A stretch of DNA of 64,000 bases. Source: Knoellia sp. S7-12. GTDB taxonomy: Bacteria; Actinomycetota; Actinomycetes; Actinomycetales; Dermatophilaceae. The notes below the pieces were generated by a model that worked only from the letters and a program-made list of their open reading frames with translations, was not told the origin of the DNA and searched no databases. A program made the translations under genes and the position numbers. The stretch lies in assembly GCF_040518285.1 (NCBI RefSeq), contig NZ_CP155449.1, positions 806,001 through 870,000 on the forward strand. Reading direction: 5' to 3'. Positions within the stretch are counted from its first letter, which is position 1, and every line of letters starts with the position of its first letter. Below are positions 16,505 to 25,613 of the stretch, in pieces.

Positions 16505-19230
16505 GGCTGTGCTGGCTCCTCACGGGGCGATCCACGCAGGGCCGCGAGCTCACCGCGCGATCGGATACCAAGTTTTCCGTAGATGCGGGTCAGGTGGTAC
16601 TGGACGGTCTTGGTCGAGACATAGAGCTCGGTGCCCACCTCGCGGTTGGTCATGCCGCTCGCGACGAGGTCGGCGACCAGCTCTTCCTGTGGAGTCAGCG
16701 TCTCGGCGGACCGGTCCGCGAGAGGGGGGCGGCTCGCGTGGACCCCGCCCGCCCGCAACTCGCGGTCGCAGCGTTCGACATAGGTCGTCGCGCCGAGGTT
16801 GTCGTAGAGGTCACGGGCCGTCTGAAGCACGGCGTCGGCTTCGCGGCGCTTGCCCGCTCGGCGCAGGGTCTGTCCCCACGCGAAGTGCGTGCGCGCACGG
16901 TCGTAGGGGAGCGGCAGATCGGCCAGCAGGGATGCGGAACCCTCGAAGGCCTCGCGGGCCGCGGGCAGGTTGCCCGTGGCGCCGAGCAGCCGACCTCGCG
17001 CGTAGCCCAGCCGCGCCTGAGCGGACCGGTGCCCTCGCTCTGCCGCGAGCTGTTCGTGTGGCTCGAGGAAGGTCTCCGCCTCGTCGTAACGGCCCTCGAT
17101 CGCCAGCGCGTTGGCACAGACGTCGGGCCACGGCCAGGCACCCGGCTCGTCGATGCTGCCTCGGGCCCATGGCTGGCGGAGCGGCTCGACTGCCCGCAGG
17201 ACGCCTGCGTAGTCGGCCCGCGCCTCGGCCACACTGGCGCGAGCCAAGCTGGAGGCGACACGCATGATCTCGTAGTCGCGCGGACCCGCCACGGCATCAC
17301 GAACGGCGAGGTCGGCTCCCGACCAGTCGCCGCGCAGCGAGTGCACCTGCGCCTGGGTCCATGCCAGCAGTGGCTGGATCAGGCGCATCCCGGTCTGCTC
17401 CGCGAGGACCATGCCCTGCTCTCCCGTGCGGAGGGCGTCGTCCCATTCGCCACTGACGAACTGAGCTCGGGCGAGCCAGGCGTGCGCCCACAGTGAGATT
17501 CGGGTCGAGCCGCCGAGGAAGTCCGTGGAGGTCGCCGAGGCGAGCGAGGCGCGCGCCTCGTCTATCTCGTCGAGAGCCAGAGCGAGCCACCCGCGTCCCA
17601 TCGCCACTCGCTGGCCCTGGGCCCCGTGGCCGACCTCGTTGGCCAGCCTCTCGTAGCCGTCCAGCGCTGCGCGCCCGTGGCCGGTGCCGGCCAGACCGAG
17701 TCCCCGGATGGCCAGTGCCTCGACGGCGACCGGCGAGCCAGTTGGCGCGAGCTCGAGGGCCCGATCGGCCCAGTGCACGAGCTCGTCGCCGCGGCAGCGA
17801 GCCAGGCTGTGGAGCACGCGGCGCTGGCAGATGAGGGCGGCGGTGTCGGGGTTGCGCTCGATGTTGACGAGGTCCCAGGCCCGCACCAGCCGGCTCTCGG
17901 CCTCGGTCGAGCGACCTCGCACGATCGCGAGGTATCCCAGCGCGGCGTTGCGCAGTGGGGTCTCACGCAGGCTCTCCACCTCGGCGACCGCCGAGGCGGC
18001 GCCCAAGGTATCCCCTGAACCGACGCGGGCGTCAAATGCACGAGAGAGACGGTCCTCGCGGACGATGGCGTCGGAGGTCACTCGGGCCGAGCGGGACAGC
18101 AGGTCGGCGACGGTGGCCCACTGCCCAGTCTGGGCACGCTCCTCGGCCAGCGCATCGAGTTCATCGGCGAGGGCGGCATCGGGCAGGGGTGCCGCGGCGA
18201 CCATGTGCGTCAGTCGCGCCACGGGATCCTCGATGAGGTCGGCAACTGTCCGGTGCAGCTCGGCTTTTCGGACCCGACCCAGCGAACCGAGTACGGCCGC
18301 CGCAAGCATCGGGTCGCTCGGTCGCACGACGGTCACGCCGGACCCGGCCACCACCGTGATGATGCCCGCGTCCACGAGCTCATCGATGGCGGGAAGTGGC
18401 TGGTCCAGACCTGACACGGACGCGGCTAGTGGAACCGGGCCCCGGCGGAGCACGGCGACCACCTCGGCCAGTTGACGCGCGTCCGGCGTCAGTGCTCGCA
18501 GCCGCTGCGCCACGTCGGCCGCGACAGCGCAGGGCGCGGGGAAGTCAGGCTCGAAGTCACTCCAGAACTCGGCAGGCAGCTCGCGCAGCAGGGCGATGAC
18601 TGGCCCGGGCCTGCCTCCGGTGAAGCGGCACAGCCGGTCAGCCAGAGAGGGATGGAGCGCGATCCCGACACCGGCAGCCAGCAACTGGACCGAGGTGGCC
18701 GAGAGGGGCGGAACGACGATCGTCTGGTCCGCCCGATCAAGAACTGCCGCAGACCCGGTGGGCGCGGCAGGCGCGCCGACCGAGGCGGCGCACAGCACAA
18801 GCATGGGCGCCTGGTGGTGGTGTCGAACAGCAGTGGAGAGCGCCTGCAGGGAGGCTGGGTCGCTCCAGTGCGCGTCGTCAACCACGAGCAGTGTGGGCCC
18901 GGCCCCGGAGGGTTCGCCGAGGGCTCCGACCACGCGGTCGGCGGTGGCCAGCACCTCCATCTGTGGCAAAGGCATTCCCAGCAGCTGGGCCAGCACACCG
19001 TGGTGGACATCGGTCTCCCACGGGACTGCCAGGGCGCTGAGGACTCGACCTCCGGCCTCCCGGTGTTCACGAGCGAGCTGGCGCACCAGTGCACTGGTTC
19101 CCGTGCCGCTCGCTCCGGTCACAAGGACCACACCCGGACCGGGCCTACCGCCCTGCAGCAGATACCGCCGCAAGGTGGTGAGCTCGGTGTCGCGGGCGAC
19201 CAGCACGGGCATGGATTCTGGTTCGGTCAC
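16501..19230 (-). CDS. LuxR-family regulator with AAA-type ATPase domain (LAL/MalT-like)
   Basis: 909 aa from the GTG at 19230, which overlaps the benK stop (GTGA). The frame is open another 244 codons upstream but that part lies over benK. Domain order: AAA-type NTPase (about 20-330), a long helical TPR-like region (about 350-820) and a C-terminal LuxR helix-turn-helix with LTPQEELVADLVASGMTNRE and VSTKTVQYHLTRIYGKLGIR (about 840-895). The Walker A loop reads GASGTGTSA, with Thr where the nucleotide-binding Lys is expected. Walker B (TLLVVDDAHWSD) is intact. LuxR-type activators are known in actinobacterial benzoate operons (BenR of Corynebacterium). Here it sits between the two transporter genes, likely tuning ben expression. 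Confidence 0.9.
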   Translation of the reverse strand: MTEPESMPVLVARDTELTTLRRYLLQGGRPGPGVVLVTGASGTGTSALVRQLAREHREAGGRVLSALAVPWETDVHHGVLAQLLGMPLPQMEVLATADRVVGALGEPSGAGPTLLVVDDAHWSDPASLQALSTAVRHHHQAPMLVLCAASVGAPAAPTGSAAVLDRADQTIVVPPLSATSVQLLAAGVGIALHPSLADRLCRFTGGRPGPVIALLRELPAEFWSDFEPDFPAPCAVAADVAQRLRALTPDARQLAEVVAVLRRGPVPLAASVSGLDQPLPAIDELVDAGIITVVAGSGVTVVRPSDPMLAAAVLGSLGRVRKAELHRTVADLIEDPVARLTHMVAAAPLPDAALADELDALAEERAQTGQWATVADLLSRSARVTSDAIVREDRLSRAFDARVGSGDTLGAASAVAEVESLRETPLRNAALGYLAIVRGRSTEAESRLVRAWDLVNIERNPDTAALICQRRVLHSLARCRGDELVHWADRALELAPTGSPVAVEALAIRGLGLAGTGHGRAALDGYERLANEVGHGAQGQRVAMGRGWLALALDEIDEARASLASATSTDFLGGSTRISLWAHAWLARAQFVSGEWDDALRTGEQGMVLAEQTGMRLIQPLLAWTQAQVHSLRGDWSGADLAVRDAVAGPRDYEIMRVASSLARASVAEARADYAGVLRAVEPLRQPWARGSIDEPGAWPWPDVCANALAIEGRYDEAETFLEPHEQLAAERGHRSAQARLGYARGRLLGATGNLPAAREAFEGSASLLADLPLPYDRARTHFAWGQTLRRAGKRREADAVLQTARDLYDNLGATTYVERCDRELRAGGVHASRPPLADRSAETLTPQEELVADLVASGMTNREVGTELYVSTKTVQYHLTRIYGKLGIRSRGELAALRGSPREEPAQP

Positions 19231-20564
19231 GCAGCCACGGTAGACCGGTCGCCGTCCTGCGCCAGGTCTGTCGCCGGGCGTTCGAAGTGGGACGATCGCG
19301 GGACCATCGTCGTCACCAGAGCTCCGAGGAGCGAGATGCCGGCGAACAACTGGAAGGCGGTCGAGCCGCCCACTCCCGCACCGACGAGCACCCCGCCGAT
19401 GATGGGCCCGACGATGCCGCCGAGCCTCCCGAAGCCCGCACACCAGGCGACTCCTGCGGCGCGTGCGCTGGTGGGGTAGTAGTTCGAGACGAGTCCGTAG
19501 ATCAGCACCTGCGTTCCGATGGTGCCGACGCCCGCGAGCGCCACGGCCAGGAAGAGCACCGCAGCTGGCATCGACAGCGGCAGGGCGGCCAGGGCCAGCG
19601 ACGCCAGGACGAACGTCGACGCGACCACGCGCTTGGCGCCGATCCGGTCCGCGACGAAGGACGCGATCAGGCCACCGCCGATTGCGGCGAGGTTGAGCAC
19701 GAGCAGGAAGGTGAGGGAGTAGTTCTTGCCGTAGCCCTGATCGCCCATGATCTGCGGCAGCCAGGTGTTGAGGCCGTAGGTCAGGAGCAGCCCGGCGAAG
19801 CTCATCATGCCGAGCAGCGCGGTCGGCAACCTGAAGCGACGGCTCGCCAGAGCCGGGAAGCCGACCTTGTCCTCGACTACCGGCTCCGGGTCGGGCACGG
19901 GGATGCCCGTGCGGATCTGAGCGGCCTCTGCATCGGCGTAGCGGCCCCGGGCGACCAGCCACTTCGGCGACTCCGGGAGGAATCGCAGGGCGAGGGGGAG
20001 GAGCACGACGATCGGCAGGGCACCGATCCAGAAGAGACCACGCCAGCCCAAACTGTCCCCCAGCGTGATGGCAGTCAGTGCTGCCAGCACCCCACCTGCG
20101 GGTATGCCACTGTAAACGATCGCGTTGTAGCGGTTGCGCTGGCCGGGCGGGGCGAACTCTGCGACGAGTGCACCGACGGTGGCCACGAGGGCACCCACGC
20201 CAACGCCGGTGAGGAAGCGGAAGGCGCCGAAGGTGGCCACGGACTGGGTGGTGGCGGTGATGGCCATGCCCACCGAGAACCAGGCGAGGTTGACCAGCAT
20301 CACCTTGCGGCGACCGATGCGATCACCGACGGCGCCGGCGGCCAGCGCGCCCACGAGCACGCCGAGCAGCGCATAGCTGCCGAGGGTGCCAGCCTGGCCG
20401 GGGGTAAGTGCGCCCAGTTGGTCAGGATCGGACAGGAGGACGGGAACCACGGTTCCGTAGACGACGAGGTCGTAACCGTCGAAGATCAGAGCAGCCGTGG
20501 AGAGGAAGACGACCCAGCGCAGGGTCCGGCGTCGTTTCTCGAGGTCGACAGGTGTTGAGGGCAT
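19227..20564 (-). CDS. benK: Aromatic acid:H+ symporter, MFS (BenK/PcaK type)
   Basis: 445 aa, twelve predicted transmembrane segments, AAHS family of the major facilitator superfamily. Typical signatures are STAALIFDGYDLVVYGTVVP in helix 1 with the functional Asp, DRIGRRKVMLVNL in loop 2-3 and RFLPESPKWLVARG in the central loop. Start chosen at 20564 because AGGAG lies at 20573-20577 on the coding strand and the protein begins like its family; the open frame further upstream translates to Arg/Pro-rich nonsense. It imports benzoate or a related acid. It follows benC/D after 76 bp and overlaps luxR by 4 bp. Confidence 0.92.
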   Translation of the reverse strand: MPSTPVDLEKRRRTLRWVVFLSTAALIFDGYDLVVYGTVVPVLLSDPDQLGALTPGQAGTLGSYALLGVLVGALAAGAVGDRIGRRKVMLVNLAWFSVGMAITATTQSVATFGAFRFLTGVGVGALVATVGALVAEFAPPGQRNRYNAIVYSGIPAGGVLAALTAITLGDSLGWRGLFWIGALPIVVLLPLALRFLPESPKWLVARGRYADAEAAQIRTGIPVPDPEPVVEDKVGFPALASRRFRLPTALLGMMSFAGLLLTYGLNTWLPQIMGDQGYGKNYSLTFLLVLNLAAIGGGLIASFVADRIGAKRVVASTFVLASLALAALPLSMPAAVLFLAVALAGVGTIGTQVLIYGLVSNYYPTSARAAGVAWCAGFGRLGGIVGPIIGGVLVGAGVGGSTAFQLFAGISLLGALVTTMVPRSSHFERPATDLAQDGDRSTVAA

Positions 20565-20640
20565 GGCAGAGCTCCTGGAGTGAGGCAAAGGGAGGTGATG
20601 CGGGCACGGGCGCACGAAGCATCCGTGTGGGCGGGCCAGG

Positions 20641-23442
20641 TCAGCCCAGGTCACCACCGGCGACCGGTAGGACGCTTCCGGTGATGTAGGACGCTTCCTC
20701 GCTGGCGAGGAAGGTGATGGCGGCCGCCTGCTCGTCGAGCGAGCCGTACCGATGCATGGGGGAATGCGCGAGCGTCTGGTCGATGTGGGCCTGGAACCAC
20801 TGGCGCGCCTGCTCGTCCTGCGCCACCGGAGTGCCGCGGGAGATGCGCCGGGGCGGGGCCTCAGTCCCGCCGGGGGCGGTGGCCACAACGCGAATACCGG
20901 CCTCGGCATATTCCAGCGCCAAGGACGCGGTGATCGCGTTGATGCCGCCCTTGGCGGCCGAATAGGGAATGCGGTGTATGCCGCGTGTCGCCGCCGATGA
21001 GACGTTGACAATGACGCCGGTCCCGCGCTCGACCATGCCCGGGAGTACAGCGCGGCAGGCGAAAAGCGTTGTCATGAGCGATCGCTGGATCTCGGCGCTG
21101 ATCTGGGTGTCGGTGAACTCGGTGAAGGGCTTGAAGTTGATCGCACCGCCGACGTTGTTGATCAGCACGTCCACTCGGCCGAACCTGGTGAGTGCCTGTT
21201 CGGCCACGGCGCGTGCACCGTCATAAGCCTCCAGGTCGGCGACCACAGCGATCCCGTGTGCGCCGGATCCGTCGAGATCGGCATTCAGTTCGTGGACGAG
21301 GTCGGACCGGTCGACCAGCACGAGCTGGCCGCCCTCGGCGCTGATTCGACGTGCCACGGCCTCGCCGATGCCTTGGGCGGCGCCGGTGACGACGACGACC
21401 TTGCCGGTGAACCTGCCCGGCGTGACGAAGCGGGGTCGGTGCGCCTGGCGACTCTCGTCCATGGCGCGACGCATGGTGGTCTTCGAGCGGTCGGCGTGCT
21501 CGCTCACGAGGAGCCGGGCGCCGGTCCGGTCGCCGCGCTCGAAAGCGTCGACGATGTCGAGGTGGTCCTGGGCGCAACGAGGGTCACACCAGGTCGCGGT
21601 GCGCAGGGCTTCCTCCATGCGCCCCTTGACTCCGAGCGCCTGGTAGGCGCGCAGCAGGTGTTCGTTGCCGGTCAGTCCGAAGAGGTAGTCGTGGAAGGCC
21701 GCATTGGTTTCGGTGTATGCCGCGGCGTCCACGAAACGGTCACCATCGACGTAGGGCACTGTCGATTCGGCGAGCAGGCGGTAGCCCGCGACCTGTTGGG
21801 AGCTGAGGCGCCCCAGCACGAGGTCGAGGGCTCCGAGTTCGAGGGCCATCCGCGCTTCGAAGATCGCGTCCGAGGCGTGCACGGAGGGGTGCTCCTCACC
21901 GATCTCGTAGCCGTCGGAGGCTGTGTTCCCGTCCGGCGCCTCGGGTGCCGTGGTTGCCGTCTTTGATGTGTATGCCGTGTGTTCCGGTGCGATGAGCGGC
22001 GCGACTTCACGGACCGGGAACGTCTCTTGACCGGCGACGGATCGGGCGTCGCCCACCGGGACGAGATCGACTTCGGCGTACGGCGCAGGGGAGCCGTCAC
22101 CCACACCGTCCGCTCGCGACGGGAAGACCGCTTGGCCAGCCACGGTGCGGGCGGTGTCGGCGACGGCGACCGGGTCGGGAGCCGTCCCGCCATGCAGTGC
22201 GGCTGTCTCGCGGGCGGAGAACACGACCTGGCCGGCGACGGTGCGAGCGGCGGCGTCGGTGTGGCCGCGGGCCGAGGACGCGACTCCGACCAAGGACGCA
22301 GGCGCGGTGATCTCGACCACGGGCATCGGGACCTCTGCGGGCTCCAGCGTCGGCTCCGGTGCCACCTCGAGGACCGGCTCGCGGACGGAGTCCACTGCGC
22401 TGGCGGGCTCGGTGGACGCGACGGCTGGGGCCGCTCCGGAGAGCGCGAACTTCTCGTAGTAGAAGCCAGTCGGTTCCACGCCCTCGTCGGTGAAGTGCTG
22501 CCGCACCGCCTCGACCATGCGTGGCGGTCCGCAGAGGTAGACGGCGACGTCGCCGTCGTGGAGGTGCTCGGGCCGTATCAGGCTCATCACGAAGCCCTGA
22601 TTGGCGGCAGAAGTCGTCGGGTCGGACACGCAGTGGTCCCAGGTCAGTCTGGGGATGTCCGAAGCCAACTCGTCGAGCTTGGCCAACTCGACGAGGTCGT
22701 CGTCGGTGCTGACGCCGTAGACGAGGTGCGCGGGGCGGGTGCTGCCGGTCTCTCGCATCGCGTGCAGGATCGCGAGGATCGGCGCCAGGCCGGTGCCGCC
22801 GGCGAGCAGGAGCAGCGGCCTCGTGGTCTCGCGGAGGAAGAAGCTGCCGTTGGGGCCGGTGAAGGTCACTTCATCGCCGACGGCCGCCCGTTCGGTCAGC
22901 CACGTCGACATCACGCCGCCCGGTGTCAGCTTGACCAGGAAGCCGAGTGAGGTGTCGGTGGGAGCGGTGCTGAAGGAGTACGACCGGCTCTCTCCGCTTC
23001 CCGGAACCTCGATGTTGACGTACTGCCCGGGCAGGAACGCGAGTTGCTCCCGCTCGGGCGTCTGCAGTGTGAACGCGATGGTGGTGGGTGAGAGGCGGTC
23101 GATGCTGGCAATGGTGGCCTTGTAGGTCGCGGCGCGGGTCTTGGCCACGGCGGAGGTGCTGGCGATCTGGAGCACCAGGTCCGAGCGGGGTTTCATGCTG
23201 CAGGGCAGCACCATGCCGGCGGCCGCTTCGTCAGCCGACAGCGCGTCCTCGATGTAGGTGCCGCCGTCGAACTCGCCGGACTCACACTGTGCCTTGCACG
23301 TGCCGCACGCGCCGTCGCGACAGTCGAGCGGGATGTTGATGCGGGCGCGGTACGACGCGTCCGCGACGGTTTGGTCCTCCGCGCACGTGATGAAGCGGGT
23401 GACTCCGTCCTCGAAAGCGAGGGCGACCTGGTGGGTAGTCAT
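20641..23442 (-). CDS. benCD: BenC-FCD-BenD fusion: benzoate dioxygenase reductase fused to dihydrodiol dehydrogenase
   Basis: 933 aa in one uninterrupted frame. Residues 1-340 are a complete BenC reductase: plant-type 2Fe-2S site CRDGACGTCKAQC plus LPCSM, FAD motif RSYSFSTAP, NAD motif GGTGLAPILAI and YLCGPPRMVEAV. Residues about 340-515 are an acidic Pro/Ala/Val-rich linker with three copies of AR(T/S)VAGQxxFxxR near 400, 435 and 465. Residues about 515-660 match the FCD ligand-binding domain of GntR regulators (EARMALELGALDLVLGRL, NAAFHDYLFGLTGN, DHLDIVDAFERGDRTGARLL) with no DNA-binding domain. Residues about 670-933 are an SDR equal to BenD: TGAAQGIGEAVARR, NNVGGAINFKPF, YSAAKGG. No other benD exists nearby, so this polypeptide should supply electrons to BenAB and oxidise the resulting cis-diol to catechol. 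Confidence 0.93.
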   Translation of the reverse strand: MTTHQVALAFEDGVTRFITCAEDQTVADASYRARINIPLDCRDGACGTCKAQCESGEFDGGTYIEDALSADEAAAGMVLPCSMKPRSDLVLQIASTSAVAKTRAATYKATIASIDRLSPTTIAFTLQTPEREQLAFLPGQYVNIEVPGSGESRSYSFSTAPTDTSLGFLVKLTPGGVMSTWLTERAAVGDEVTFTGPNGSFFLRETTRPLLLLAGGTGLAPILAILHAMRETGSTRPAHLVYGVSTDDDLVELAKLDELASDIPRLTWDHCVSDPTTSAANQGFVMSLIRPEHLHDGDVAVYLCGPPRMVEAVRQHFTDEGVEPTGFYYEKFALSGAAPAVASTEPASAVDSVREPVLEVAPEPTLEPAEVPMPVVEITAPASLVGVASSARGHTDAAARTVAGQVVFSARETAALHGGTAPDPVAVADTARTVAGQAVFPSRADGVGDGSPAPYAEVDLVPVGDARSVAGQETFPVREVAPLIAPEHTAYTSKTATTAPEAPDGNTASDGYEIGEEHPSVHASDAIFEARMALELGALDLVLGRLSSQQVAGYRLLAESTVPYVDGDRFVDAAAYTETNAAFHDYLFGLTGNEHLLRAYQALGVKGRMEEALRTATWCDPRCAQDHLDIVDAFERGDRTGARLLVSEHADRSKTTMRRAMDESRQAHRPRFVTPGRFTGKVVVVTGAAQGIGEAVARRISAEGGQLVLVDRSDLVHELNADLDGSGAHGIAVVADLEAYDGARAVAEQALTRFGRVDVLINNVGGAINFKPFTEFTDTQISAEIQRSLMTTLFACRAVLPGMVERGTGVIVNVSSAATRGIHRIPYSAAKGGINAITASLALEYAEAGIRVVATAPGGTEAPPRRISRGTPVAQDEQARQWFQAHIDQTLAHSPMHRYGSLDEQAAAITFLASEEASYITGSVLPVAGGDLG

Positions 23443-23465
23443 GACAGCTCCGGGTTCCGGGGGTC

Positions 23466-23999
23466 TCAGAAGTGGTAGACGTCGACGACGTGGTGGATGT
23501 AGTCGTTCTTGAGCACCACGGTCTTGCGCCGGATCAGCGGGCTCTCGCCGGAGAAGTCGATCGTGTAGAAGGACGTCCCGTAGTAGGGGTCGATCGTCTT
23601 GTACCGGAAATACATGGTGTGCCAGTTGAACCGCACGTCGAGCACGTCACCGCGACGCTCGATCACCTCGACGTTGCTGATGTTGTGGCTGGTCCGCGGC
23701 TCGGGAAGCGACGTGGCGCTCGAGCGTTCGGTGCGGATCCGGAAGACGCGATCCTCCAGGCCACCCTTGTTGGCGTAGTAGATGAGCGAGATGTCGGTCT
23801 GGGGGTCTTCGACGAGTTGGTCGTCGTCACCCCAGGCGGGCATCCAGTACTCGCAGTCGTCGGCGTAGCACTCGAGCCACTTCTCGAACTCACGGTCGTC
23901 GAGGAAGCGCGCCTCTCTGTAGAGGAACTGCTCGATGTCGTTCTGCGTGATCAGCCGGTTGACGGGCAGGGTTTCGGGGGTGGCAGCCGTGGTGCTCAT
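23466..23999 (-). CDS. benB: Benzoate 1,2-dioxygenase small (beta) subunit
   Basis: 177-aa ring-hydroxylating-dioxygenase beta subunit, a structural cone-fold protein. Characteristic segments are [20 protein letters not shown] (about residues 25-44), [20 protein letters not shown] and [20 protein letters not shown]. It assembles with BenA as alpha3beta3. The start overlaps the benA stop by 4 bp, and benC/D follows after 23 bp. The C-terminal [19 protein letters not shown] is family-like and argues for an intact gene. Confidence 0.94.
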   Translation of the reverse strand: MSTTAATPETLPVNRLITQNDIEQFLYREARFLDDREFEKWLECYADDCEYWMPAWGDDDQLVEDPQTDISLIYYANKGGLEDRVFRIRTERSSATSLPEPRTSHNISNVEVIERRGDVLDVRFNWHTMYFRYKTIDPYYGTSFYTIDFSGESPLIRRKTVVLKNDYIHHVVDVYHF

Positions 24000-25363
24000 G
24001 CCGAGGTCTCCGTTGCGTTGTCACGGGCCACTGCGGCCCGCATCGTCTCGAGCCAGTAGCCGTGTTGCACGGGATAAAGCCCCTCGTCCTCGTTCTTGAG
24101 GCCGGCAGAGATCACGCCCGGCATGTCCAAGGTCAGGGCCACTTCATCCGGTCCGCTCAGCCAGTGCTCGGCGCCGCGGCTCATGTCGTTCCACGGTGCA
24201 GCGGTGGCCTGGAAGGTGAGCTGGCACGAGCGGAACTCCTCCAGGTCGTCGGGCGTCGCCATGCCGGAGGCATTGAAGAAGTCCTCGTACTGGCGGATCC
24301 GCCAGGCCCGTGACTCCGCGGCCTCGCCCTTGGGGGCGATGCAGTAGATCGTGACCTCGGTCTGGTTCGGCGCGATCGGGCGGAAGTGCCGGATCTGCGT
24401 GGAGAACTGGTCCATCACATAGACGTTCGGGTACAGGCAGAGGTTGCGGCTGCCCTTGACCATGAACTCGCCCTTGGCTTCGCCGAACCTGTCCTTCAGC
24501 TCCTCCATGCGGTCCCACAGAGGGCGGTCCTCCGGATTGCCGGCCCACGTCCACAGGCAGAGGTGGCCGTTCGGGTAGGACCAGTAGCCGCCGCCGGACT
24601 TGCCCCAGCTCCCGGCGTCGAGCGTCTTGGTGGTGTTGGCCGAGTCGCCCGTGTTGCGTCGCGAGGTGGTGGCGGCGTAGTTCCAGTGGGTTGCCGTGAC
24701 GTGATAACCGTCGGCGCCGTTCTCGGCCTGGACCTTCCAGTTGCCGTCATAGGTGTAGGTCGACGAGCCGCGCAGCACCTCAAGGCCGTCGGGCGACTGG
24801 TCGACGAGCATGTCGATGACCTTCGTCGTGTCACCGAGGTGCTCGGCCAACGTGGACACATCTGCGTTGAGCGATCCGAAGAGAAAACCGCGGTAGCTGT
24901 CGAACTTCGCGACCTTCGTCATGTTGTGGGAGCCGTTGGTGTCGAAGGTGTCCGGGTATCCGGCACCGTCGGGGTCCTTGACCTTCAGCAGGGTGCCGTC
25001 GTTGCGGAATGTCCAGCCGTGGAACGGGCACGTCAGTGTCGTGCGGTTGTCGGTCTTGCGGCGGCAGATCATCGCACCGCGGTGGGCGCAGGCGTTGATG
25101 AGCAGGTTGAGCTCGCCGTCCTGGCTGCGGGTGATCACCACTGGCTGGCGACCCATGTAGGTCGTGATGTAGTCGCCCGGGTTGGGCACCTGGCTCTCGT
25201 GGGCGAGGTAGATCCAGTTGCCCTCGAAGAGGTGCTTCATCTCGAGTTCGAAGATCTCCTCGTCGGTGAAGATCGCTCGGTTGGCGCGGTAGATACCGGT
25301 GTCGCGGTCGTCGACCACAGCGTCGGCCAGCACCGATTCCACGTGGGAGATCGTGTTCGTCAT
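23996..25363 (-). CDS. benA: Benzoate 1,2-dioxygenase large (alpha) subunit
   Basis: 455 aa from the ATG at 25363. Catalyses cis-dihydroxylation of benzoate. The Rieske site is [11 protein letters not shown] (Cys-x-His) with CPFHGW (Cys-x2-His) 17 residues later (about 95-120). The mononuclear iron histidines lie in [13 protein letters not shown] (about 215-227). [20 protein letters not shown] is a family N-terminal landmark. The frame is open 35 codons upstream, but that part has no similarity and no ribosome site. First gene of the operon, divergent from catR across 250 bp with several dyads. Confidence 0.95.
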   Translation of the reverse strand: MTNTISHVESVLADAVVDDRDTGIYRANRAIFTDEEIFELEMKHLFEGNWIYLAHESQVPNPGDYITTYMGRQPVVITRSQDGELNLLINACAHRGAMICRRKTDNRTTLTCPFHGWTFRNDGTLLKVKDPDGAGYPDTFDTNGSHNMTKVAKFDSYRGFLFGSLNADVSTLAEHLGDTTKVIDMLVDQSPDGLEVLRGSSTYTYDGNWKVQAENGADGYHVTATHWNYAATTSRRNTGDSANTTKTLDAGSWGKSGGGYWSYPNGHLCLWTWAGNPEDRPLWDRMEELKDRFGEAKGEFMVKGSRNLCLYPNVYVMDQFSTQIRHFRPIAPNQTEVTIYCIAPKGEAAESRAWRIRQYEDFFNASGMATPDDLEEFRSCQLTFQATAAPWNDMSRGAEHWLSGPDEVALTLDMPGVISAGLKNEDEGLYPVQHGYWLETMRAAVARDNATETSA

Positions 25364-25448
25364 TGAATACTCCAGCGTCGTTGCGGGGGTTGATCGGGCG
25401 GTTCCCACGACCGTCGCACGACGCAGCGGGCATGACACCAGCCGAAGC

Positions 25449-25465
25449 CCTAGGTCTGACCTAGG
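25449..25465. promoter_or_regulatory. Perfect inverted repeat in the benA-catR intergenic region
   Basis: CCTAGGT-CTG-ACCTAGG, 7-bp arms without mismatch, about 86 bp upstream of the benA start. It may be an operator for benA, either for the LuxR-type regulator of the operon or another factor. It differs from the ATTGA/TCAAT sites next to it. Confidence 0.5.
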
Positions 25466-25470
25466 CACCT

Positions 25471-25546
25471 ATTGATCATCGAGACCTCTCAATCAGTACA
25501 AAAACAGTCCTTGTTCGCACTCAATATTGAGACGTACCGTGAACAA
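25471..25546. promoter_or_regulatory. Cluster of ATTGA/TCAAT half-sites between benA and catR
   Basis: ATTGA (25471-25475) pairs with TCAAT (25489-25493), an interrupted dyad of LysR T-N11-A style. A second site is the perfect palindrome CTCAATATTGAG (25520-25531), bracketed by TTGTTC (25511-25516) and GAACAA (25541-25546). The cluster lies 70-145 bp upstream of catR and 108-183 bp upstream of benA, where a divergent LysR regulator would bind. The second site shares 10 bases with the pcaF promoter region. Confidence 0.6.
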
Positions 25547-25613
25547 ATCGATCGCGCACCGCTGCGCGATCGCCCCAGGGACGCGATCCCGAAAGACTTC
25601 GAGGAGACCAGGG

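Noticed and set aside
19231..19962. Upstream extension of the LuxR regulator frame to 1153 aa
   Set aside because: The extra 244 codons overlap benK and are Arg/Gly/Pro-rich without similarity. GTG at 19230 overlaps the benK stop in the usual GTGA way.
20641..23442. BenC/BenD fusion as a simple frameshift or readthrough artefact
   Set aside because: The frame is continuous through a linker with repeated motifs and an extra folded domain. An artefact would not create these, so the fusion is reported as real, pending resequencing.
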